A DNA stretch of 34,281 nt from Gemmatimonadaceae bacterium (GTDB lineage: Bacteria > Gemmatimonadota > Gemmatimonadetes > Gemmatimonadales > Gemmatimonadaceae): the NCBI GenBank assembly GCA_025453875.1, contig JALOPN010000002.1, positions 1 through 34,281 on the forward strand, in the 5' to 3' direction. Positions 24,122 through 30,755 of the stretch are shown here, in pieces. Both the position numbers and the translations under genes were made by a program. Each line of letters opens with the position of its first letter. The first letter of the stretch is position 1. The notes under the pieces were generated by a model that saw only the letters and a program-made list of their open reading frames with translations, was not told where the DNA came from and made no database searches.

Positions 24122-25357
24122 ATGCCTTCGGTTCCGGCTTCCTTCGTTCGTCTCGCAGCGTGCACACTCGGTGCGACGCTGCTGCTGGCCGCCTGTGGCG
24201 GCGGCGCCTCCCCGAGTGCCGGCAACACCGCTGGCGGTGGAGGCCCGGGGGGGGGTGGTCCGGGCGGCGGACCGGGCGGTGGCCGACCCGGTGGTGGCCC
24301 CGGTGGGCGCGCGCCACAGATCACCCCCGTCGAGGTCATGCTGGTCGAGCGCGCCGCCGTGTCCAACACGAGTCTGGTCACGGGTCAGCTCGAGCCGCTC
24401 CGCGTCGTGTCGGTCAACGCCCAGCTGGCCGGCGCGCTCCAGGAGCTCATCGTCGAAGAAGGAGCGAGCGTGCGGGCGGGACAGGTCATCGCGGAGATCG
24501 ACGCCCGCGAGCTCGAGGCGCAGGTGGCCGCGGCGGAAGCACAGGCGACGTTTGCTCGCGCCACGGCCGAGCGGTCGGCCGCCCTGTTCGCGCAGCAGAT
24601 CATCACGGCCGCCGAGAACGAGCGGGACCAGGCCGCACGCGTCGCCGCCGACGCCAGTGTGACGCAGCTGCGCACCCGACTTGGCTTCGCGAAAATTCGT
24701 TCACCGCTCACGGGCGTCATCACCGCGCGCTTCGTGCAGAGCGGCGATATCGTGGGCAACAATACGCGGCTCTTCACCATTGCCGACCTCAGTACACTGG
24801 TCGTGCGCATGCCGGTGTCGGAGCTCGAGGTCGCACGGCTGCGTCCCGGTCAGGAGGTTGCCTTGCGTGTGGACGCGCTCGGCGGTGAATCGGTCCCCGG
24901 TCGTGTGCGGCGCATCTTCCCTTCGGCCGACTCCATCTCGCGCCTCGTGCCAGTGGAGATCGCCGTCGCGGGCGCCGGTGCGTCGCGCCTGCGTCCGGGA
25001 TACACCGTGCGGGCGACCATTCGTCTCGACACGCGCGATGACGCGCTCGTCGTCCCGACGCGTGCGGTCCTCGGCGCGAGTGGTGCACGCAGCGTGTTCA
25101 TCGTGAAGGGCGGCCTTGCCGAACGACGCGCCGTGCGTGTCGGTGACGACGTCGATGGCAAAGTCGAGGTCTTTGCCGGCCTCGCCCTCGGCGACACGGT
25201 CATCGTGGCGGGCAACTCGCTCGTCCGCGAGGGCGGCTCCGTTCGCATCGTCGATCCGCTCTCGCCGGAGCTTCCCGCCAACGGTCGGCCGACAGGAACT
25301 GCCGCCGGTACCGCAGCCGCTGACTCCACCGCCCTCGTGACGCGGAGAACGCCGTGA
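24122..25357 (+). CDS. RND efflux periplasmic adaptor lipoprotein (MFP)
   Basis: This 411-residue membrane-fusion protein links an RND pump to its outer-membrane channel. A signal peptide and lipobox (LLLAAC, Cys25) are followed by an extreme Gly/Pro linker (about 37-65). The half-lipoyl motif comes next (LQELIVEEGASVRAGQVIAEID), then a helical hairpin (about 140-190), the second lipoyl half (LGFAKIRSPLTGVITARFVQ), a beta-barrel and a membrane-proximal domain (VVPTRAVLGASGARSVFIV). The linker DNA contains a run of nine G (24247-24255). The stop overlaps the pump start as GTGA. The in-frame extension to 24053 would put 23 residues before the signal peptide and is rejected. Confidence 0.92.
   Translation: MPSVPASFVRLAACTLGATLLLAACGGGASPSAGNTAGGGGPGGGGPGGGPGGGRPGGGPGGRAPQITPVEVMLVERAAVSNTSLVTGQLEPLRVVSVNAQLAGALQELIVEEGASVRAGQVIAEIDARELEAQVAAAEAQATFARATAERSAALFAQQIITAAENERDQAARVAADASVTQLRTRLGFAKIRSPLTGVITARFVQSGDIVGNNTRLFTIADLSTLVVRMPVSELEVARLRPGQEVALRVDALGGESVPGRVRRIFPSADSISRLVPVEIAVAGAGASRLRPGYTVRATIRLDTRDDALVVPTRAVLGASGARSVFIVKGGLAERRAVRVGDDVDGKVEVFAGLALGDTVIVAGNSLVREGGSVRIVDPLSPELPANGRPTGTAAGTAAADSTALVTRRTP
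24247..24255. repeat. Homopolymer G9 inside the MFP linker
   Basis: Nine consecutive G lie in the Gly/Pro-rich linker of the adaptor, about 125 bases after its ATG. A change of one base would shift the frame and end both the adaptor and, through coupling, possibly the pump. Confidence 0.75.
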
Positions 25358-28300
25358 GCACGCCCGAGACGCCGGAACGGCGTGGCATTTCGAGCTGGTC
25401 GATTTCGCGCCCCATCGGCACGCTCATGATCACGAGCACGCTGCTCGTGCTCGGCCTGTTCTTCGTGGGTCGCCTGCCGGTCGATCTGCTGCCGCGCATC
25501 GTGTATCCGCAGGTGCGCGTGTCGGTCAGCAATCCCGGTGTCGAACCGATGGTGCTCGAGGAGACGGTGGCCAAGGTCCTCGAGTCGTCGCTCGCGACGA
25601 CCGAAGGGCTGCAGCTCATGAGCACCGAGATCAACGAAGGGCGCGTCAACATGACGCTCGACTTCCGGTACGGCACCAACGTCGACTTCGCGCTGCAGGA
25701 TGCCGCGAAGAACGTCGAACGGGTGCGCGCCCGCCTGCCGGTGGAGGCCGAGCCCCCCGTCATCAACAAGTCCGATCCGTCGCAGATGCAGATCTATCAG
25801 GTCGCGTTCTCCTCGAGTACGCGCGATCTGGTGGCGTTGCGACAGTGGATCGATCAGCGCCTGCGCCCGCAACTGCTCAGTGTGGACGGCGTCGCCTCGG
25901 TCGACATCTCGGGCGGTCTCGTGCGCGAGATCCAGGTCGAGGTCGATCCGGAACGACTGCGCGGCTTCGGCCTCACCGTCAACGGCCTGCTCACGGCGCT
26001 CCGCAACGAGAATCAGAACCTCGCCGGCGGACGTGTGTCGGGGTCGGATCTCGAACTCGTCAGCCGCACGACGGGCAAGTTCGAAACCGTCGACGACATT
26101 CGCAATGTGCTGCTCACCGGCGGTAATGGCACGCGCATTCCGCTGCGCGATATCGCGACCATTCGTGACACGAGCCAGGAGCAGCGCTTCTGGGCGCGCC
26201 TCAACGGTGTGCAGGCGGTGCGCATCGGCATCCAGAAGCAGCCCGAGGCCAACACGGTCGAGGTCGTGGATGGTGTGAAGGTGCTGCTCGAACGCCTGCA
26301 GGCCAGTCAGTACCTGCCGCGCGACATCGAGTACCGCACCACGTTCGACCAGTCGGGCTTCATTCGTGACGCGCTCTCGTCCGTGCAGAGTGCGGCCATC
26401 ATGGGTGCCACGCTGGCCATGCTGGTGGTGCTCGTCTTCCTGCGGTCGTTCCGCAAGACGTTCATCATCGGTGTGTCGATCCCGCTGGCGATTCTCGCGA
26501 CGTTCATCATGATGGGCATCAGCGATCTCACGCTGAACATCATGTCGCTCGGCGGTCTCGCCCTCGGCACCGGACTGCTGCTCGACAACGCGATCGTGAT
26601 GCTCGAGAACATCTACCGCCGACGCGTGGTGGACAATCTCGATTCGGAGGAGAGCGCGCACGTGGGCGCGGCCGAAGTCGGCAGCGCCGTCGTGGCGTCC
26701 ACCACGACGAACCTCGCATCGGTGGCGCCGTTCCTGCTCATCACGGGACTCTCGTCGCTCATCTTCCGCGAGCTGATCCTGACGATCTCGTTCGCGATTC
26801 TCGCGTCGCTGCCGCTCGCCCTCACGCTCGTGCCCATGTTGGCCGCGCAGCTCGGCAAGGTGCGCTTCAAGAGCGGGCTCGAGAAGTTTCCGCCGCTGCT
26901 CGCCTTCGATCGTTTCCTCAATCGGCTCATCGATTGGTATCGTGGCGGCGCGGCGCGCGCCGTGCGGTGGCGCTGGAGCGTGCTCGGAGGCGCGGTGGCT
27001 GTCTCTGCGGCGGCCATCTTCGCGGCGCGCAGCATTCCCAATGAGTTTCTTCCGCAGGTCGACGACGGCACGGTGGGCGCGTTCATCCGCCTGCCCCCCG
27101 GCGCCACGCCAGCGCAGACCGATCGCCTCACGCGTGAACTCGAGGCCATGGCCCTCGAGATGCCCGATGTCGAGAGCGTCTTCGCGACCGCCGGTGGGTT
27201 CCTCTTCGGCGGCACGAGCAGTGCCAACTCGGGGCGCGGCAGTCTCGACATTCGGCTCAAGGGCACGGCGAAGTCACGACAGCTCACCTCGGAGCAGTGG
27301 GTCGCCGAGTTGCAGAAGCGCATCGATGCGCGCGGCTTCGCCGGCGCGCGCGTGGGCGTACGGCCGCCGCGCATTCGCGGACTTCGCACATCCTCGAGCG
27401 GTGAGGCCGTTTCGGTGGCCATCGTGGGTGACGAACTGCCGGTGCTCGAAGAAGTCGGGCGTTCGGTCGCGCGCACGCTGCAGGGCCTGCCCGGCCTGCA
27501 GAACTTCGATTTCCAGGCCGACGAACAGAACCCGCTGCTGTCCATCGAACTCGACCGGGAGCGCGCACGCGCGCTCGGACTCGACGTCGCGACGGTCGGC
27601 GCGACCGTCCGCACCGCGCTCGACGGCACGGTGGCCACGCGATACGCCGAAGGCAACTTCGAGTATGACGTTCGTGTGTTCTTCCCGCGCGGACGCTTCC
27701 AGAGCGTGAACAATCTCGGTGATCTGCCGCTCTTCCCGGCCGGCATCGGACGGGCCCCGATTCAGCTGCGCGATGTGGCGAGTGTCGGTCCGGCGCTCGG
27801 ACCGTCGAGCCTGCGGCGCGAGAATCAGAACCGTCAGATTCGTCTCACCGGCGACGTGCTCACTTCGGTCGCCACCATCGGCGCCGTCACCGACTCCATT
27901 CGCAATCGCCTGCAGGGGCTCGCGTTCCCGGACGGCTACGGCGTCATCATCGGTGGCGAAGCCGAAGCGATCGAGGAATCGAATGCGCAGATGCTGCTGG
28001 TCGTGGGCCTCGCGATCTTTCTCGTCTTCGTCGTGCTGGCGGTGCAGTACGAGAGTCTGACCGACCCGTTCGTGATTCTCGCCGCCGTGCCCATGGCGCT
28101 TGTCGGTGTGATCGTGATGCTCAAGCTCACGGGTACGCCGTTCAGTGCCCCGGCGCTGCTCGGCATGATCATGCTCGCTGGCATCGTGGTGAACAACTCG
28201 ATTCTGCTCGTGGAGTTCGTGAAGACGCACCAGGAGGAGACCGGGTCGTCCATGGTCGACGCCGTGGTCGAAGCGGGTGCAGCGCGCATGCGCCCCATCC

Positions 28301-28554
28301 TGATGACGACGATCACGTCACTCGTTGGCACGGCGCCGCTCGCGCTCGGCCTCGGCGATGGTGGCGAACTCATGCGCCCGCTCGCGATTGCCGTCGTCGG
28401 TGGGTTGAGCATGTCGACGCTGCTGACGCTCTTCGTCGTCCCCTGCTTGTACGTTGTGATTCACACGGCGGTCAACGCCTTGCGTCGCGTCGTGATCGGC
28501 CCGGACGGTGGATCGCTCGGATCCACGGCGCCGCAACCGGTCGCGGGCGACTGA
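25354..28554 (+). CDS. RND-family efflux transporter permease (AcrB/HAE1-like)
   Basis: This is a 1066-residue inner-membrane proton-driven exporter. It has the full two-repeat plan: TM1 near 20-40, then a large periplasmic pore/docking region with LDFRYGTNVDFALQDAAKNV. TM2-6 include the relay residue Asp411 in LGTGLLLDNAIVMLENI, which aligns with AcrB Asp407; Asn412 stands at the second Asp, as in many HAE1 homologs. A second periplasmic region and TM8-12 follow, with VVLAVQYESLTDPFVILAAV and LAGIVVNNSILLVEF. GTG 25354 overlaps the adaptor stop by 4 bases. No outer-membrane TolC-like gene is in view. Substrates cannot be predicted. Confidence 0.94.
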   Translation: MSTPETPERRGISSWSISRPIGTLMITSTLLVLGLFFVGRLPVDLLPRIVYPQVRVSVSNPGVEPMVLEETVAKVLESSLATTEGLQLMSTEINEGRVNMTLDFRYGTNVDFALQDAAKNVERVRARLPVEAEPPVINKSDPSQMQIYQVAFSSSTRDLVALRQWIDQRLRPQLLSVDGVASVDISGGLVREIQVEVDPERLRGFGLTVNGLLTALRNENQNLAGGRVSGSDLELVSRTTGKFETVDDIRNVLLTGGNGTRIPLRDIATIRDTSQEQRFWARLNGVQAVRIGIQKQPEANTVEVVDGVKVLLERLQASQYLPRDIEYRTTFDQSGFIRDALSSVQSAAIMGATLAMLVVLVFLRSFRKTFIIGVSIPLAILATFIMMGISDLTLNIMSLGGLALGTGLLLDNAIVMLENIYRRRVVDNLDSEESAHVGAAEVGSAVVASTTTNLASVAPFLLITGLSSLIFRELILTISFAILASLPLALTLVPMLAAQLGKVRFKSGLEKFPPLLAFDRFLNRLIDWYRGGAARAVRWRWSVLGGAVAVSAAAIFAARSIPNEFLPQVDDGTVGAFIRLPPGATPAQTDRLTRELEAMALEMPDVESVFATAGGFLFGGTSSANSGRGSLDIRLKGTAKSRQLTSEQWVAELQKRIDARGFAGARVGVRPPRIRGLRTSSSGEAVSVAIVGDELPVLEEVGRSVARTLQGLPGLQNFDFQADEQNPLLSIELDRERARALGLDVATVGATVRTALDGTVATRYAEGNFEYDVRVFFPRGRFQSVNNLGDLPLFPAGIGRAPIQLRDVASVGPALGPSSLRRENQNRQIRLTGDVLTSVATIGAVTDSIRNRLQGLAFPDGYGVIIGGEAEAIEESNAQMLLVVGLAIFLVFVVLAVQYESLTDPFVILAAVPMALVGVIVMLKLTGTPFSAPALLGMIMLAGIVVNNSILLVEFVKTHQEETGSSMVDAVVEAGAARMRPILMTTITSLVGTAPLALGLGDGGELMRPLAIAVVGGLSMSTLLTLFVVPCLYVVIHTAVNALRRVVIGPDGGSLGSTAPQPVAGD

Positions 28555-28597
28555 CCCGGCATCACCAGCTTTCACCCCGACCACAGGAGCACTGCAG

Positions 28598-29005
28598 ATG
28601 GCCTACAAGATCACGGAGATCGAAGGCATCGGCCCCGCGTTCGCCGAGAAGCTTGCCACCGCCGGCATCAGCACCACCGAGCACCTGCTCGAACAGTGCG
28701 CCGATGCGAAAGGCCGGACAGCGGTTGCCGAGAAGACGGGCGTGGACGTGTCCCGTCTGCTCAAGTGGGCCAACATGGCCGACCTGATGCGCATCTCCGG
28801 AATTGGCGGCGAATACAGCGAACTGCTCGAGGCCGCCGGCGTCGATACGGTGAAGGAGCTGCGCACGCGCCGGCCCGACAACCTCGCCGCGAAGATGGCC
28901 GAAGTGAACGAGACGAAGAAGCTGGTGCGGCAGGTGCCGACGGAAGCCGCCGTGACGAAGTGGGTGGAGCTGGCGAAGGCCATGGACCCGAAGATCACCC
29001 ACTGA
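28598..29005 (+). CDS. DUF4332 helix-hairpin-helix protein
   Basis: This is a 135-residue cytoplasmic protein. Two helix-hairpin-helix-like motifs are visible: IEGIGPAFAEKLATAGISTTEHLLEQC and ISGIGGEYSELLEAAGVDTVKELRTRRP, the pattern of DUF4332. Such motifs bind DNA non-specifically in other proteins, but the function of this family is not established. AGGAG lies 8 bases before the ATG, one of the strongest ribosome-binding sites in the window. It begins 43 bases after the pump gene and is followed by a clear terminator, so it probably ends the efflux transcript or has its own promoter. Confidence 0.9.
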   Translation: MAYKITEIEGIGPAFAEKLATAGISTTEHLLEQCADAKGRTAVAEKTGVDVSRLLKWANMADLMRISGIGGEYSELLEAAGVDTVKELRTRRPDNLAAKMAEVNETKKLVRQVPTEAAVTKWVELAKAMDPKITH

Positions 29006-29025
29006 GCCTCGAAACCGGCTCGTGC

Positions 29026-29063
29026 AGCGGGCGCGTCGACAGCCGACGCGCCCGCTCTTTGTT
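29026..29063 (+). terminator. Rho-independent terminator after the DUF4332 gene
   Basis: Arms AGCGGGCGCGTCG (29026-29038) and CGACGCGCCCGCT (29044-29056) form a perfect 13-bp stem with a 5-base loop, followed by CTTTGTT. It lies 21 bases past the stop and closes the efflux/DUF4332 transcript. Confidence 0.88.
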
Positions 29064-29067
29064 CGGC

Positions 29068-29096
29068 TTGGCGAGAGCACCACTTGAGATTATTTT
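29068..29096 (+). promoter_or_regulatory. Promoter of the DUF3299-zrgA pair
   Basis: TTGGCG (29068-29073), a 17-base spacer and TATTTT (29091-29096) lie directly after the terminator. The expected start of transcription is at the ATG (29103) or within a base of it, so the first mRNA codon may be the start codon. No ribosome-binding site is present. Confidence 0.55.
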
Positions 29097-29102
29097 CTCA
29101 AG
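29083..29102. promoter_or_regulatory. Palindromic operator over the -10, candidate Zur-type site
   Basis: CTTGAGA (29083-29089) and TCTCAAG (29096-29102) are perfect inverted repeats around the A/T-rich centre TTATTT. The element covers the -10 and ends exactly at the start codon, where a bound repressor would block transcription. It is strikingly A/T-rich for this genome. The genes it controls are of a kind often zinc-regulated, so a Fur/Zur-family repressor is a reasonable guess; the sequence is not a canonical Zur box. Confidence 0.5.
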
Positions 29103-29645
29103 ATGCAGACGCCTCGCCGTCTCCTCCGCCCCGTCGTGTACGGGCTGATCGCCGTCGCTGCCGCAGTCGGCCTCTCGGTGCGCCGACCGAATCTGCAGGC
29201 GCGCGACGTGCCGGGGGCCGATGCGCTGTCAACGCAGCTGCAACGCGCCCCCGCAGTTGCCGCCGACGATGCGGCGGTGCACACGCTCGACTGGCGCACA
29301 CTCTCGGGGCTCGACGTCCGCACCGGCACGCCGAACGACGTCTTGCGCCAATTGAACGGCCGCCTCGTGCGCATCCCCGGGTACATCGTCCCGCTCGACG
29401 ATTTCGCCGAGGCGGTGTCCGAGTTTCTTCTCGTGCCCTACTTCGGTGCGTGCATCCACACGCCACCGCCACCACCGAATCAGATGGTGCATGTGCGTGT
29501 CACCGGCGACTCGCACCGATCCGCGAACTGGATGCAGCCGGTGTGGATCGAAGGACGGTTTGCGATTCGTGCCGTGACCAGCCCGTACGGCCTCGTGGCG
29601 TTCCAGCTGCAGGCCACCGCCATCACCCCGTACACGGAGCCCTGA
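29103..29645 (+). CDS. DUF3299 exported or membrane-anchored protein
   Basis: This is a 180-residue DUF3299 protein. An N-terminal hydrophobic segment (VVYGLIAVAAAVGLSV) serves as signal or anchor. The family core is obvious: LNGRLVRIPGYIVPLDDF, EFLLVPYFGACIHTPPPPPN followed by QMVHV, and the later PVWIEGRF. Cys and His in GACIHTPPPP could bind metal. DUF3299 genes commonly travel with metal-uptake genes, and here the next gene is a ZrgA-like zinc protein overlapping by one base (TGATG). Expression probably starts at the ATG itself from the promoter/palindrome directly upstream. Confidence 0.88.
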   Translation: MQTPRRLLRPVVYGLIAVAAAVGLSVRRPNLQARDVPGADALSTQLQRAPAVAADDAAVHTLDWRTLSGLDVRTGTPNDVLRQLNGRLVRIPGYIVPLDDFAEAVSEFLLVPYFGACIHTPPPPPNQMVHVRVTGDSHRSANWMQPVWIEGRFAIRAVTSPYGLVAFQLQATAITPYTEP

Positions 29646-30187
29646 TGCGATTCCCGACTCTGCTGGGCGCGCTGCTCGGCGTTGCCTTCACCACCGGTTC
29701 CCTCGAGGCACAACGCAAGCCCGCGCCCAAGGCGCATGCCCACGGACTCGCCACGCTCGACATCGCGATCGAGGGCAAGACGGGTGTGCTTCGCTTTGTC
29801 GCGCCCGCCGAAGATGTGTACGGATTCGAGCGCGCACCGCGCACCGCCGCCGAGCGACAGAAGCGCGAGGCGGCGCTCGCCACGTTGCGCACGCGCTTCG
29901 CCGAGTTGGTCATCTTCGAGGCCGCGCTCGGTTGCCGGATCACGAACTCGTCGCTCAAGGACATCGGTGATCATGGTGCCGGGCACGATCACGACGACGA
30001 CGGCGGTCACGCCGAGGTGACCGCCGAGTTCGCGCTCACCTGCGCGCAGGCACCGGCCGGCAAGGACATTCGCTTCGGCATCACGCGGGCCTTTCCATCC
30101 ATCCGCACGGTGCAGGTGCAACTCGTGAGCGATACGCAGCAACAGGGGCTGCGCGTGCAGAGTGATCGGGGTACGGTGCGCCCGTGA
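29645..30187 (+). CDS. zrgA: ZrgA-like DUF2796 periplasmic zinc-binding protein
   Basis: This is a 180-residue exported protein of the DUF2796 family. ZrgA of Vibrio, in this family, is part of a zinc-uptake system. A signal peptide (LLGALLGVAFTTGSLEAQ) is followed by KAHAHGLATLDIAIEG, the conserved histidine strand, and LRFVAPAEDVYGFERAP. A metal-binding loop rich in His and Asp, HGAGHDHDDDGGHAEV, lies at about 115-130. The ATG shares one base with the DUF3299 stop, so the two are coupled. The ABC transporter genes that accompany it in Vibrio are not visible here. Confidence 0.85.
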   Translation: MRFPTLLGALLGVAFTTGSLEAQRKPAPKAHAHGLATLDIAIEGKTGVLRFVAPAEDVYGFERAPRTAAERQKREAALATLRTRFAELVIFEAALGCRITNSSLKDIGDHGAGHDHDDDGGHAEVTAEFALTCAQAPAGKDIRFGITRAFPSIRTVQVQLVSDTQQQGLRVQSDRGTVRP

Positions 30188-30211
30188 GCGGCCACCGCTA
30201 ACTTAGAACGC

Positions 30212-30577
30212 ATGGATCGCCTCTTCCTCATGATCGGCTCGCTCTCGGCGGGCCTCAGCGTCGCGGCAGGCGCGTTCGGCGCACACGCGCTTCGTGCGCG
30301 CCTCGAGCCGAGACAGCTCGAGGTGTTCGAGACAGCGGCGCGGTACCAGATGTACCACGCGCTCGCGATCGTGCTGGTGGCGTGGGCTGCCACGCGCTTC
30401 ACCAGCTCGTTGGTCAACGTGAGTGGCTGGCTCTTTCTCGCGGGCACGGTGCTTTTCTCCGGCTCGCTGTACGCGATGACCTTCACCGGCATTCGCGCAC
30501 TGGGGGCGATCACACCCATCGGTGGCGTGTGCTTCATCGCTGGCTGGATCTGTCTCGCACTCGCCGCCCGATCCTGA
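30212..30577 (+). CDS. DUF423 small membrane protein
   Basis: This 121-residue integral membrane protein has four hydrophobic helices and the DUF423 signature AAGAFGAHALRARL, then ARYQMYHALAIVLVAW and a final GGVCFIAGWICLALAA. The function is unknown; the family is widespread. TAACTT ends 7 bases before the ATG and no ribosome-binding site is seen, so a leaderless start is possible. It follows the ZrgA-like gene by 24 bases and is closed by a terminator. Confidence 0.9.
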   Translation: MDRLFLMIGSLSAGLSVAAGAFGAHALRARLEPRQLEVFETAARYQMYHALAIVLVAWAATRFTSSLVNVSGWLFLAGTVLFSGSLYAMTFTGIRALGAITPIGGVCFIAGWICLALAARS

Positions 30578-30587
30578 CATCCCAGCC

Positions 30588-30628
30588 GCGGGCGGCGCAT
30601 CAGCGCGTCGCCCGCTCTTGAGCTTTTC
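30588..30628 (+). terminator. Rho-independent terminator after the DUF423 gene
   Basis: Arms GCGGGCGGCGC (30588-30598) and GCGTCGCCCGC (30605-30615) pair over 11 bp with one G-T wobble and a 6-base loop, followed by TCTTGAGCTTTT. It resembles the terminator at 29026 in stem composition and tail start. Confidence 0.75.
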
Positions 30629-30645
30629 CGAGAAACGCCGATAAT
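30618..30645 (+). promoter_or_regulatory. Promoter candidate for the hybrid histidine kinase
   Basis: TTGAGC (30618-30623), a 16-base spacer and GATAAT (30640-30645, five of six consensus bases) follow immediately on the terminator stem. Transcription would start near 30652 and leave a leader of about 70-105 bases before the kinase. Confidence 0.5.
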
Positions 30646-30755
30646 AGGGGTGAACGGTGTGACCGATGACGGTCATGTCGATCTGGTGCGCACCCCGGCG
30701 TTCGTGCAGCAGGTGAACGACGGTGGCGCTGGTTTGCCCCCCTTCCGGCACCCGC

